Of a stretch of DNA of 64,000 bases, positions 23,598-35,060 are shown piece after piece (within the stretch, counting starts at the first letter, position 1; the number at the start of each line of letters is the position of its first letter). Below the pieces are notes generated by a model. That model saw nothing but the letters and a program-made list of their open reading frames with translations, ran no database searches and had not been told where the DNA came from. The position numbers were made by a program, and so were the translations under genes. This DNA is from Gliomastix tumulicola (lineage: Eukaryota; Ascomycota; Sordariomycetes; Hypocreales; Bionectriaceae): positions 3,534,001 to 3,598,000 of the forward strand of contig BCHX01000001.1 in the NCBI GenBank assembly GCA_001599755.1. The letters are read 5' to 3'.

Positions 23598-26011
23598 TCA
23601 TGTGGCCGTCAATGTTGTTAGATCGGGGTATCTGAGGTCGGCGTTGTCTTCTAGAAATGACATCCATTTCTTCAGAAAGCTGCTTCCCCTATGAGCGAGC
23701 GCGTTAGATATTGATGAAGGAGGCAGAATAAATTGCAGTATCCTTCCGGCTCACCTTTGGACGGTCTCAGAGTCTCCAATCACCACCAAGGATCGTTTCG
23801 GGCGAGTCATGGCAACTAGAAGGAATCACAGTGTCAAAACCAGTGACGCTTGCACCTCCACCCCCTTATGACTTGAGGGTCTGGGACACTCACCATTTAG
23901 ACGCCGCTTCTCGCCAAGGAAGCCAACCTCGCCGTCCGGGTTACTGCGGACCAGGCTGACAATGACAGCCTCCTTCTCACGTCCCTGAAACCCGTCGACG
24001 CTTCCGAGCTCGATTCCAGGGTACTTCTCCTTGAGAGGCGCGAGCACAGCCAGCTGTTTTCCTCTCCTCGTTAGTAATTGATCCTACATGAGACGCTGGC
24101 TAGACAGACCTGTGCGTTGTAAGGCGTGACGACGGCGATATCCGGAGGCCGGATCCCAGCCTCGATGAGTTTCCCGACGTGTTGGTCCACAAGAGCCGCC
24201 TCCATCTCATTGCTCTTGCTATCTCCGTGCAGGGCAGCCTTCCCCTTCTTGGGCGTGTCTGTCTCGTCGTCCTCGGTCCTCTCTGGGAAGTCTCCGCCCT
24301 GAGTGTCGATGAATATGACGGGTTCGTTGGTGTCCTCAGTGGCCTGGACCTCGTATTCTAGATCCTTGAGCAGACGCGCCTTGACGTTTTCGGCCGCTAT
24401 CAGCTTCGATTCGTATAGTTCGTCGGATGGGAACCGCATGATCTTCTCGTGCATGCGGTATTGAGTGGTGAGCATCTTCTTGATGGACGGTCCGTGTAGC
24501 GCGAGCAGACGGTCGAAGAGGGTCGTTTCTAGTGTCAGCCCTTTTATCGGTGGTTTCCCCCCTTCCTTCGCCTTTGGCTTCTCCTTGGAGTTGAGGGACT
24601 TGATAGTCGGGGGCAGCTGTAGGTGGTCACCCGCGCAGACGACTTTCTTGGCCGATAGGAGCGGCACCCAGCACTGCGCCTCCAGCGCCTGGCTGGCCTC
24701 GTCGATGATGACGACGTCAAACTCCTCTCCCCGTAGCTGCGAGCCTCCCGCGCCATGCAGCGTCGCCAGCACGACTTTGCTTCCGCCCATCAGATTACTC
24801 ACGCATCTGCGCTCCCGCTCTCTGTACTCCTTGCGCAGCTCCTTGAGGTCGGTGTAGATGGCTTTGCGCTCCTTGCCGCTCTTGGTCTTTTTGATCGAGG
24901 CTTGCTTGGCGTCCATCTCGGCGCGGACGTCCTTGACGATGGCGCCCGCTTCAGAGGTCTGCGTGAGGACGTCTAGCGAGTGGCTGACTACGGAGGGGAG
25001 GAGCCGGGCAGGATGGCCAAGCCGGAGGATGGGCACCTTGTGCGGTGAGAGACGCTCGACGATGTTGTCGACGGAGATGTTCGAGGGCCCGCAGACGAGG
25101 ATACGCTGCTCGCGCTTTATCATCTGCAGGATGAGTTCGATGAGGGTGTGCGTCTTTCCAGTCTGGGAGAGGGCTTGGTTAGACGGGAGGCACGTAGCGC
25201 TATGGCTGACAAGGGGAACGTAACATACACCAGGAGGGCCGTGGATGAGGGCGACTTCGCGGGAGGCGAGCGCGAACTGGACAGCCTCTTTCTGAGAGTC
25301 GTTGAGGGACGGGTCGATCCAGTCTATCTTCTCAGAGTCTCCGCCCGAGGCTTGTAGTACTGGCGATGGACTGGAGAGGCCGAAGAGGACGCGGATAAAG
25401 CTCGAGTATCCCGCCTCGGGCATGTCCTGCAGCTTCTGCATCGTCTGGTTCATCCTGGCCCAGCATTAGGACGTATAGTATACTTAGACAAGACAAGATC
25501 GTGCGAAGAATGAACCCACTCACCGGCGGTACGTCACCTCATCAGCCAGCTTCACAGCCCACACCCTGCCCCCAAACGCAACCTCATCCCTCCCCTCATC
25601 CAGCGCGACGCCAACGAAGCTCTCCCGCACCCTCGTCACCACCCCGCGCGCCCCCTTCTTCTCCAGGTCCTTGACCTCCCGCTTCTTGGCGCTGCCGGCG
25701 GGCTGCTCGGCCACGAGGACAATGTCCCCCGTGCGGATGCCATGCTCGGGGAGCGCACCGCCGCCGCGGCCCGACGAGACGGCCGGGTCCGGGCTCAGCT
25801 CGAGGACGGTCTTGCCGCCGAGGCCGGTGCGCTGCGAGGAGACGACGAGGTTGGTGATGGCGAGGCCCGCGCGCTGCAGGGCCGTCGGGCTGTGGTTGGC
25901 GACGAGGGAGCCCGTCTCCTGGACCTCGCACTGGAGCTCGTGGTCGAGGAGGGAGAGCTGCGTGCTGGCGAAGGAGGGGACGTCCACCGGGCTGGGGCCT
26001 GCCGGGGGCAT
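23598..26011 (-). CDS. SF1 DNA/RNA helicase, Hcs1/IGHMBP2 (SMUBP2) type
   Basis: This is an Upf1-like superfamily 1 helicase; yeast Hcs1 is associated with DNA polymerase alpha. Six exons on the minus strand: 25524-26011, 25229-25454, 24110-25162, 23894-24053, 23755-23815 and 23598-23688 (692 residues, all phases close). The N-terminal domain carries the SMBP2-like beta-barrel (GIRTGDIVLVAEQPAG, then a KGARGVVTRV turn). Motif I GPPGTGKT lies at residues 235-242, motif Ia near CGPSNISVDNIVERL, and motif II VIIDEASQALEAQCWVPLL. Motif III is VCAGDHLQLPPTI, and TQYRMHEKIMRFPS follows. Motif V is SVDGFQGREKEAVIVSLVRSN and motif VI NVAMTRPKRSL. No C-terminal R3H or AN1 domain is present, as in Hcs1. 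Intron 2 falls exactly inside motif I. Confidence 0.93.
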
Positions 26012-26496
26012 GATGGTGGTGTCTAGAGGAGCTCGTCTGCTTTTTATAGTGAATAGTTACCTAGAAGAGTGTTGTTTTGCTTATGGGACTCCTGCATGAT
26101 GAGATGACGTTGAGAATCAATGGGAACTTGCAGTTGATTCTGGATGGAGGTGGTTCAACACAATTCTGTGGGGCTCATGCAGTTACCTCGACTTCACTCC
26201 GGCTTGAGAATGAGTGAAGAAGGCCACCCGGGGGAGTTCATTTATCGCAAATAAAGATCTCAAGCTGTTCAAGACCTCTGTTCATTCCAGCCAAGGGAGG
26301 GCTTTTTTTCAGCAACAGCATCCTGTCACGAGCTATTCTACAACCGGTCTCAGTTTAGTAAACGACCTCGGCGCACCACAAGAACACTTGATATTGTAGC
26401 GTTATAATTATAACCAAAGCAATGCTTTTAAACATATCTGATAGGGTATCCAAACAAGGCGTTCCAAGCCCCCCCTCCAGCCTATCAAGGCCATCA
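26012..26496. other. Promoter of the helicase gene and 3' end of the DUF202 gene
   Basis: About 480 bases lie between two minus-strand genes. The part next to 26012 is the helicase leader; the AT-rich part at 26390-26440 fits the 3' UTR of the DUF202 gene. Nothing else was seen. Confidence 0.6.
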
Positions 26497-27737
26497 TCAG
26501 GAGTCGCCCTTGGGATGAATCGCAATCACCACAACCAACGACAGGATCATGATCGCCAGCGCCACGACCACGACGATGATGACGGTCCCGCGGCTGGCGG
26601 GGAACTTGCCCCGGATGATCCATCTCTGCCCCTGGAAGTACCGCCGGTAGCCCAGGAGCAGGATGATGATGCTGATGACGAGGAACGCCGCGCCGAGCGG
26701 CCTGCCGACGTGCCGCAGCGTGTCCTGGTTGATGTCGTGGCCCGAGTCCGGGAGGGAGATGTTGAGGCGGAAGAGCTGCGTCACGGCGATGCCGATGGAG
26801 GCGAAGGCGAGTGACGTCCGGAGCCAGGCGAGGAAGGTGCGCTCTGAGGGGGAACGGGGTGTGTGCATGTTAGTCAATCTGCTCTCCCAGAGCACGAGGA
26901 ATAGTGTCGCCGTCAAATGTGGTCCTTACCAAGTGCGAGGTGATCTCTCGCCACGCTGCCTTTGTTCTCTAGCTCTACCGATCGAAAAGGACCGACAGCC
27001 TTCTCCCACCACGACGGCCGCTGCTCTGCCGCCGCCGCCGCCTCCGGAGCGCCCTCGCCCCCCTCTCCCTCTGCGGGATCCTCCTGAGTAGGATGTTCGA
27101 GGACGGCGGACGAGTGAGACCGGGCATACGCAGACTTCCTGATCCGCGGGCCGGTACCACCGTCCAGTTCGGCCTGCGTCGCCTGGTAGCCGCTGAGCCG
27201 CCGCGACAGCATGGCCGTGGTCTCGTCGACATTGCCCTCGTCAAAGGACAGGCTCGTCCTCGAGCGCCGCAGAGTCGGCGTCAGCCGTCCATCGCCGGCC
27301 AAGGGGGAGACAGACCCGCCGACGGCGATGCTGTCTGCTCGTTCGCGAGCGTTCTACACGTCACCCCCAGTATCAGCACCACCATTTCATTCATTCATCC
27401 AATCGTATCCCTCCCTCCATATTCTTCTCTCCCCCCAAGCCAAACCAAACCCCCACCCTCACTCCCTCCTTTCTGCATCATGCCTCCCCAATTGGATGAC
27501 TCGGACAGAGAAATATAAATGTTTCCTTACTTCTAGTATCTCATCGATGCGCTCGCTGGTCGACGACCGTCTCTGGTGGTGTAGCGATGAAGACTCCCTG
27601 GACACGGCGCGCAGGGTGGCGGCCTGCGAGTCAAAGACAGCGTCAGCATCGTTCATGGGGGGCTTGCTCGATTTGGGGAAATTTTTCGATGTCGTAGTAC
27701 ACTCGCGACTCACCCGTCGGGGGTCCAGATTGGCCAT
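26497..27737 (-). CDS. DUF202 (YidH-like) membrane protein with a long disordered N-terminus
   Basis: A small integral membrane protein of the DUF202 family, the domain also found at the C-terminus of vacuolar transporter chaperone (Vtc) proteins; its own function is unknown. Four exons on the minus strand (27714-27737, 27531-27623, 26930-27353, 26497-26843) give 295 residues. The signature ERTFLAWLRTSLAFASIGIA opens the domain right after the last junction. Three hydrophobic segments follow: the one starting in the signature, LGAAFLVISIIILLLGYRRY, and GTVIIVVVVALAIMILSLVV. The ~180 residues before it are polar, rich in S, R and E, with many possible phosphosites (SRESSSLHHQRRSSTSE). There is no SPX or polyphosphate polymerase domain, so it is not a Vtc2-4 protein, though it is Vtc1-like in membrane topology. 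Confidence 0.88.
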
Positions 27738-28389
27738 ATACAGCTCAGTGTGGTAGTAGTAGTATTCGGGGGGGCCGCACACACAAGCTGGGTGGCTATC
27801 CAATCACGCCATCGCCTTGGACATGCACGTCACTGCTGTTAGCGGTGCGCCACCTGCAGAAGGCTCTGTCGTCGCGGTCTAGCTCGTGTAAGTTGGAGAT
27901 GGGGTCGGAGTTGCACGGCGGCAATGGGTGTCGTTCGTGTTTCGCTGAGGTATTCGGACGTTGGACTGGAGGAAACAAAAGATCTGCTGGCTGGCAGTTG
28001 AAGCTTTTGGAGCTAGAGAAGCTCCCGAGGAGGTTGACAAGGTCCCCGCTTGAGAGGTACGTACTGCCGCTAAGACAACTTAAGCCTGACAACCGACTTC
28101 AAGTCCTCGGACAGGATTTATTTACGGTTCATATGACAGGACTGTGTCTGATCAGGGTTATCTTCTGATGGCCTGACCTGCAGAGCGTATCGACAAAGAC
28201 AGACCCGGCCACAACTGAGTTTGCCTTTCCGGTTGTGATCCTGTATCATCAGCAGGGGGTCACTATCACGGAACAGCTACTCGACCTCGGCGTAGTAGGT
28301 TAGTACTAGTAGTAGTACCTTACCTACGGTGCCACAGACAGCTCACAAAATTGAGAAAGCAAGCAAGTGAAGTTTAGAGTCGTCACATC
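27738..28389. other. Promoter of the DUF202 gene and 3' region of DPH6
   Basis: About 650 bases lie between two minus-strand genes. It contains a TAGTA-rich imperfect palindrome at 28295-28327 close to the expected DPH6 3' end. No gene was recognised. Confidence 0.6.
28295..28327. repeat. Imperfect palindrome rich in TAGTA/TAC
   Basis: GTAGGTTAGTAC on the left is mirrored by GTACCTTACCTAC on the right, with one extra base in the right arm and a TAGTAGTA centre. It lies about 70-95 bases after the DPH6 stop, so in its transcript it could form a 3' UTR hairpin. Confidence 0.6.
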
Positions 28390-30840
28390 TCAAATTTGTA
28401 CGAGTGTTCTATACAGGCAGATGACGGCCCAGCGCCTGCCCATAGATGAATGGATACAGCGACACGGAATCACAGTGGTCGACCGGAGCGCCTCACCGTC
28501 ACGATAGCTCGTATCCAGCGCATTAGCGTAGGCGAGATAAGGGCTGTCAGCCACCTGGGTCTCGACTGCGATATTGAGTCGACGGACTGACTCAAGCCTG
28601 ACAGCATTAATGTCCGAGAGGCCAGGGTCTGTCTTCTGGGCCTCAGCCACGTCCAGGTCGAGTGCGAGAAGTGTGTGCAGTAGCGCCATGTCACCGGTCC
28701 GGGTTATCGTATGCCAGGCCGTCCAGCCGGTGCTTCCAACATTGACATGGCAGACCATCTCCACACTGCTCCCGTCGGCCTGGGATAGACCAAGATGGGC
28801 ATGCCACTCGACTTCAGAACCTCTGGGCAGCTCCTCCACCTCCACAGCGAAGAACGGAGGGATGCACGATTCTGCCTCGTTCTGCTGCCGGAGCGTGAGA
28901 ACCGACCAGTCTGGCAGGGAGCCACCGCCCGACTCCTGAGCATCAGTGCTGCCAAGAGCGGCGTACGCAGGGTTGTACTTGAGGTCCCACGGATCAGGGC
29001 CATCGTTATCCTCGTCTTCTTCGTCTGGCTGTCCGTGGGCCAGACGCCAGGCATGCCAAGCGAGGTTGGCCTTGTGCTTCATTGATTCTCCCGACTGTGA
29101 TCTAGGAAAGAATGCCACGGCACTCGTCCAGAACTGGATCCGCATGTCCAACGCAATTCTCCACAGATGCTGCAGAGAGAGTACAATCTGCATCTGAAGC
29201 GACGAGTCTGACGGTGGTGGTAGGATCATCGTGCTGGGTATCAGAGGGATCTGGCCAGCGATAGACCAAGTCTGCAGTCCGGTAGTTCCTGCTTCCGGCA
29301 CGGCTGGAGCTCCGATCGCCTGGCTGTAAGGGCCGATATTCGCAGGCGCCCAGTACGAGCGAGACTGCACGTGAAGGCCTTGCCTGCTCTTTGCCGGCTG
29401 CACTGACGAATCCACGGTGAGGGCGATGGAAATACTGCGTCCATTAGGAAGCAGGTCACCACACGAGATGGTGACTCTGGAAGGCGGGTTCGGTCTCGTA
29501 AATAGTTTACCATAGACTGAGTTGACCTTGGGGAAGTCGGACATGCGGCGCAGGATGATGACAGTGTTGAGGATATGGTGCGGTTCAAGAGAGTTCTCGG
29601 CCAGCAGGTCGCGAACCTGGGCAACGAGAGATGATGTTTCAGCCTCGATAGAATCGCCACTTGACGTATCGTCTCCGGTGACAGCCCAGTGCAAGAGTAC
29701 TGGACTTTCTCTCGGCCATGACGGCTGCTTTCCAAGAATGGCGGATGATGATACCACGGAGTGCGTGTAGTCCAGGTTCTCGTCTGCCGGCCCCGAACTG
29801 GACAGATCCGACAAGATAGTCTGGAACCTGGCATCTAGCAAGTCCGGGGTTCGAACGACCTCGCCGGAGGTTTCCTCGCCCTCTTTGTCGGTCACCTCTA
29901 CGCCGCGTAACATCAACCACGAGGTACCACCTCCCTCCCGGATGACCTTCCTCGAGCCCGATGCGACATCGATCCTCCGCCGGAACAGCCGCCTTGGCCC
30001 GTCCACGACGAGCGTCTCGAACTCACCGCCCTCGCCCAACGTCGCGCCCTTGCTAGCCCCAAACTTCCGCAGCGCCCTCTTGATCCTGTCAACCCCCTCG
30101 GCACTCGTCACAGGCGCCCAGAGGAAGTCCTCATCCAGGCCAGCACTCGCCACCTTGATGATCCTGGCCTCTAGGCCCGCAGCCGCCATATCCCGCAGCA
30201 GCTGCGCATCATCGTCCCCCGCTGCAGAGGCCAGCGCACCGTCTGCCGGCGGAGGAGGCAGAACGGGGTACTTCCACAGGAAGGCCAGCGGCGTGAGCCC
30301 GAGACGCAGCGCCACGGACTCGACGCGCGTGCGCTGGTACGTCGAGAGGATGGCGCCCGCGCTCAGGGCGTTGGCCTCCGGGTGGCGGTCCATCACGGCG
30401 CGCAGCAGCGCGGACATGGTCTCCGTCTCGTCCTGCGGGGCGCCATCATCATCATCATCACCACCACCACCCCCGGCAGCCACGGCGCTGAAGTCGTAGT
30501 CGCGCTCGTGGCGGACGGCGCCGCCGTGGATGGGCAGCCGGTAGAGGGGCAGGCCTGTGGCGGCGGCGTAGAGCGGGATGACCTCGTGGCCGACGGTCTG
30601 GTACATGAAGCTGTTCAGGTCCGTCTCGGCATCCCCCGTCTCCCGTGCCGTGGACCGGGGGGCAGCCTCCGGGCCGATGACCTGGAGCGATAGTGAGGAT
30701 GCATCATCGCCATCCTGTGCAGGGAAGAGGTTGGCCAGAGCAACGACCCGATGGCCGTGGTGTATACAGTGCAGCAGACTGAAGAAGCTATCCTTGCCGC
30801 CCGAGATCAACGCAATCACGTTGAGGCGCTCCGACGCCAT
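28390..30840 (-). CDS. DPH6: Diphthine--ammonia ligase Dph6 with two C-terminal RidA-like domains
   Basis: The enzyme performs the last step of diphthamide synthesis on elongation factor 2, amidating diphthine with ammonium and ATP. A single open frame of 816 residues begins MASERLNVIALISGGKDSFF. The PP-loop SGGKDS (residues 13-18) is the N-type ATP pyrophosphatase signature. Further family motifs are RLPIHGG and VAGAILSTYQR-like ALSAGAILSTYQRTRVESV, LTPLAFLWKYP, and GEGGEFETLVVDGP. Two YjgF/RidA-like modules follow, at about residues 350-480 and 490-800, as in yeast Dph6. The second is recognised by ARSYWAPANIGPYSQAIGAP-type sequence. The C-terminus STTVIPCRCIHSSMG and the LYRTL that follows are also conserved in the family, so the stop is credible. 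It has no introns, and a His/Asp/Gly-rich insert of about 15 residues lies near residue 125. Confidence 0.93.
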   Translation of the reverse strand: MASERLNVIALISGGKDSFFSLLHCIHHGHRVVALANLFPAQDGDDASSLSLQVIGPEAAPRSTARETGDAETDLNSFMYQTVGHEVIPLYAAATGLPLYRLPIHGGAVRHERDYDFSAVAAGGGGGDDDDDGAPQDETETMSALLRAVMDRHPEANALSAGAILSTYQRTRVESVALRLGLTPLAFLWKYPVLPPPPADGALASAAGDDDAQLLRDMAAAGLEARIIKVASAGLDEDFLWAPVTSAEGVDRIKRALRKFGASKGATLGEGGEFETLVVDGPRRLFRRRIDVASGSRKVIREGGGTSWLMLRGVEVTDKEGEETSGEVVRTPDLLDARFQTILSDLSSSGPADENLDYTHSVVSSSAILGKQPSWPRESPVLLHWAVTGDDTSSGDSIEAETSSLVAQVRDLLAENSLEPHHILNTVIILRRMSDFPKVNSVYGKLFTRPNPPSRVTISCGDLLPNGRSISIALTVDSSVQPAKSRQGLHVQSRSYWAPANIGPYSQAIGAPAVPEAGTTGLQTWSIAGQIPLIPSTMILPPPSDSSLQMQIVLSLQHLWRIALDMRIQFWTSAVAFFPRSQSGESMKHKANLAWHAWRLAHGQPDEEDEDNDGPDPWDLKYNPAYAALGSTDAQESGGGSLPDWSVLTLRQQNEAESCIPPFFAVEVEELPRGSEVEWHAHLGLSQADGSSVEMVCHVNVGSTGWTAWHTITRTGDMALLHTLLALDLDVAEAQKTDPGLSDINAVRLESVRRLNIAVETQVADSPYLAYANALDTSYRDGEALRSTTVIPCRCIHSSMGRRWAVICLYRTLVQI

Positions 30841-32486
30841 CGTCCCGAGCCTCCAAGGTAACGTATCAAGCCGGTATCAACAAAAAAGAGATTGCATTCT
30901 TCTGGTGAAATTGGTGGGGGGAGGTTTTCCCTTCTTTCAAGTTCGTGCCATTCCCCTACCTGCAATATCCGTGCCTTCCCCGGCCTGAGCATGGTGGTGT
31001 TAGGTACCTAGAAAGTAGTTGGTTTTTAGTGGACTGCCCGCTACTAAACTAAGCACCCTAAAGCGGGAACATCAGAACTTCAGCAGCCCGTCCCTGGCGT
31101 CAGCTCAGCTCAGGCCTCCCGAGATAACTCAAACTCATCGCAGTAGCTGGATGAGAGAAGAGAGCGAACGGCGGAAACAAGACCTCAGGATCGGAACCTT
31201 TGCGCGGATAGATCAGAGAGGCTCGACTTAGCGTCCGCCGTGGCTTTTAAAATCATCTCCAATTTCCTCAATGTCCACCCAGGCCATCCGCCCAAATCAC
31301 CGACGCCATGGGGGGGTGAACGAGGCCACTAGAAAGGCTGCAAGCATGGCACCAGCCTGGGAGGGAATACCGGAAGCCAGGACCCCCTGCTGCCGGGGGT
31401 CGGAGTCGAGTTCATCGCAATTTACTTGATTGGGCAGAGATAGCGAAATCACCAGACGAGTCATTCATGGAGGAGCACGGCAAATTTGGGAAAAGAATGT
31501 TCATCGTAGTATATTGCAAAGCGTACAGGTTGTGCGAGATCCTCCTTTGTGGTATGAATGTGGACCGGCACATCCCACGCCAGCGGTGCTCCCAAGAACC
31601 CATTTCCCGGTGTCCGGAGCTGAGGATGGGAGCCCGCAGAGAGAAGAGAAGTCAGGAGATCAAAAGAGAGGGTGGTGAAGGTGTCCATGAGTCAGGGAAC
31701 GATCCCATCCCCGACGAACTCCTCCCCGCCGTCATTTGAGAGCTGTCGAATCACCAGCCTCCAACAGCCTTGGAAAGAATTAAACGAACGTAGAGAAGAA
31801 GAAGTGTTCCACGATCCATGTACGAAACGCTGATACCATATCATCGTGAAGTAAAACTTGAAATACCGATAACCACAAAAACAAATTCCTGTGCGTCCAG
31901 ACTTGATGCCCAGACATACACCTGTTGGCCCTTGGGAGCCTTTTGCCTTTTTTGTTCCTTGGCGATTGTTCTGTGCAGATCATGACATGTACCATCTCCA
32001 ATGGCAGAAAGGGCAGAGAGAAGCCAAGAGTCGAAACCAAAAATAACAAAAGCGGGCCAATCGTCCTTCCCATATTTCCAGTCGCGCTGAAGGACGTGCC
32101 AAGTAAAGAGAAGATAGAAAAACAAAGTCCCGGGCCACAGAGTGGACGCGAGAGATAGAAAAACTTCAAAAGTGAGAAAAACAAGTGTGCCGACCCCCAT
32201 AAGTTATCGCTTGCGTCTTTCCATGTAATGTTTTTGTACTCCTCTAGTAGTCGTGGCAGGTGCACCGTTCTTTTTTTCCAATGTGCCCTTCAAAGTTGAA
32301 AAATTTGTGTCCCTAATGCTCAGTCGCCAGGCCTCCCCCGAAAGAGGGCAGGCAACAGGAGCGATGATGTGTGTGTGTGTGAAGAAGAAGAAGGTAGTGT
32401 GTTTCGTTGGCGTCATGTGTAGCGTAGACCAGTAAAGGTCTTCATGATGGCTGGTCGTGGGGCGTGAAGTCTGATGCGTCCTCGAC
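30841..32486. other. DPH6 promoter and 3' region of the zinc-finger factor gene
   Basis: About 1.65 kb lies between two minus-strand genes. The right part (about 31780-32480) is AT-richer, with a GT microsatellite near 32368-32381, and is probably a long 3' UTR of the C2H2 factor. The left part is the DPH6 promoter. Open frames are short and without motif. Confidence 0.6.
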
Positions 32487-34271
32487 CTAGTCAGATCGCT
32501 TGCGCTTCTTCTTGCCGTCGTCACCGCCCTCCTCCGAGGAGAGATCGCTGGCGCTGCCAGGGACGTCTGCGGAGAGCTGGAAGAGCACCTTGCCGAAGTC
32601 GGCGAGCTCCTGGGCGGACGGGGCAACACCGGCCTCGTAGCCCGCGGGGACCTCGCCCTCCTCGAAGACGCCCATGATCATGTGGCCGCTGCCGTGGGTG
32701 CGCGAGTGCTGGGCGAGGTTATCGCTGCGGGAGAACTTCTTACCGCACTCGTTGCACTCGAAGGGCTTCTCCTGGGTGTGGAGGGAGCGGTAGTGGCGCT
32801 TGAGGTGCTCCTGGCGGCGGAAGCGTCGGTTGCACAGCTCGCAGACGAATGTCTTGCTGGGATCCTCGGTCAGCGACTGCTTGCGGCCGCGACGGTTGGC
32901 GGGAGCGGGCAGAGGCGTCGAGGCACCGTCCTCGGAACCGGACGAGACACCCGAGTCAGAGCCAGCGTGGTCCTCGGTGGGGGACGCAGCCTGCTCCTGG
33001 GCGGACTGGTCCTCAGTGGCGGCGACGGTCATGGCGGGAACGACGACGCGGGCTTCCTTCTTGTGACACTTCTTCACACGCTTGTCCCTGTGCAGGTCTT
33101 CGGAGAAGGAGACAGTGGTGGAGGGAGGGCTGGGGAGAGCAGCGAAATCAAGAGCGTCCACGTGATCAAAGTTGAGCTCCTCGTCACCGATGAAGCTGCC
33201 GTGGCCAAGGGAGACGACCGAGGAGCCGGTGCAAGCACGCGGGCGGCCGACGTCAGGGAAGTCCTGGCTGCTGCCAAGGTTGACGAGGCTGTTGACAAAG
33301 TCCTCCTCGGACTCGAGGTCGGAGAAATCCTCAAAGGTGGGCAGGCCGCCAGGCAGCTCAGGGTTGAACTGGAAAGAGGGCTGGGGCTGGGCGACAGTGA
33401 TGGACTTGATGTCGTGGTCCTCACCAAGGCAGGGGGTGGCGAGCGAGGCCTCAGGAGCCAAGGTAGAGTTAACAGAACCCGCTGAGACGGTGAGGTTGCG
33501 AGGATCACAGAAGTCCACGTCTTGCTCGGAGGCGGCGACAGAGCGAGCGTAGGGAGCAGGTGAAGGTGAGAGCGAGGGGCAGGAAGCAGAAAAGGGGTCG
33601 CTGGTGGCGCTGTGAAGCGAGGGAGCGTTGCCCAGCTGCGATTGGAGGTACACTGTAGTTTTTTAAGAGCTTCGGTTAGCCACTAACCCCGCCACACCGC
33701 AACTCTGATAACTCATAACCTGCACCTCGGAAAAAGAGCACGGCCCAGGAACAGCCACACCACCGAGCCACCTGCATCTGAGGATGCAGAGGAGCCTGCG
33801 AACAGCTGGCCAGATAATTCGAAAAAGAAGAGAGAAGAGAAGAGAAGAAAAGCAATAGCACTTACTGGGTGTCATGGGGGGAGAGCCAGCGTTGGACCAG
33901 TCCAGCACGCACGTCTCAACAGCCTCCAGCTTGACCATCTCCGACTCGTCCAGGCCCGAGAACATGGGGTTCATCGGCGTCTGCAGAGCATCGAAGCTCT
34001 TGGGACTCCCAACCGTGCTGCCCGAGGTCGACAGGGGCGGCGTGGAAGGGTAGTACGAGTTATCAAAGTCCGTGTCCAGGACGATGGCGGGCTTCTGGAC
34101 CATGAGCCTGGGTGACGCCGTGGGCGTCAGGACCGAAGGGCCGTTGCTGTAGAGGGTGGGAGGCTGAGGAGCGTAGTGTGCGGGCATCGAGTACATGCCC
34201 ATGTGCTGCTGCTGCTGCTGTTGAGCGTAGACGTTGTCGTGGCTCGGCTGAGGTCGCATCGTGGCATCCAT
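32487..34271 (-). CDS. C2H2 zinc-finger transcription factor, Seb1/Msn2-4-like
   Basis: This is a nuclear regulator whose two fingers, in the Msn2/4 and Trichoderma Seb1 family, bind the stress response element AGGGG. Exons on the minus strand are 33866-34271 and 32487-33652 (523 residues); the GTAAGT donor and CTACAG acceptor close the frame through a split ATG codon. The N-terminus has a Gln run (YAQQQQQQHMGMYSMPAHY) and hydrophobic, acidic blocks likely to be activation regions. The paired fingers near the C-terminus are CELCNRRFRRQEHLKRHYRSLH and, after the TQEKPFE linker, CNECGKKFSRSDNLAQHSRTH. The RQEHLKRH and RSDNLAQH recognition helices match Msn2/4. The basic tail KKKRKRSD could be a nuclear localisation signal. 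It starts the 10.1-kb divergent gap. Confidence 0.93.
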
Positions 34272-35060
34272 TTTGCTGTGTCTGGAGGGCTTCTGTGTTA
34301 GTCACTTCGTCCACGAACAAGTCATATTCTCTCTGGAGGGGTCTCTCTGCATACCTGAAGAATGGAACAGTAAGGTCCAAAAGATCCGGTCGTATTGGCT
34401 TCGTTTTAGTGATTAAAGGTTATATCGAGTATTGTTCAGATAATATAGTATACAATGGTCGTGTGAGTCTGTCTCTGTAGTCGGCGATGGCCAAAAGATG
34501 GTGGGGTTCCCGGGTCGTTGGTAGAGCTTCGTTGGGCAAAGAATGGACGGCAGTCTGCCAGTATTACAATAGACTGTCTGTTGTAGTGGTCTCGTGAGGG
34601 ATGTTGCTGGTGATGGTGGTTGTTGTTGTTGTTGTACAATAGGACGTTGTCGAGGTCAGTTGTTGAGACCGAGAGTGTCCGTCCAGGTTCAGAGTGGTAG
34701 TAGTAGTAGTTGTTGTAGCAGTATGAGTATATAATGAGAGGAAGGAATCTCGAGGAATTCCAAACAAGAGTGAGCCACTATAAAAGAAGTCGAAGAGACC
34801 GGGACAAGAAGTATAAAAGAGAAGATCACGCAAAAACTAAGAGACGACGACAAGGATGCGCATCTTGAGGTGGCGGGAGAAGAGAACGAGGGTTCATGGG
34901 CGACGGGGATGGCGAAGATAAGTAGTCAAGTCACACTAGGAAGCCGGAGATCAACGCACGAGTAGGTACACTGTACAGCAGGTACAGGAAAGAATGTCGA
35001 TTGTCTGTCCTGGGTGTCTGGGTTGTCTGACCCATGCCGCTTCGAGTGGGACCCCCCCGT

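Noticed and set aside
32682..33485. 267-codon open frame opposite the Seb1-like gene
   Set aside because: It is antisense to a gene with clear zinc fingers and is produced by GC-rich third positions.
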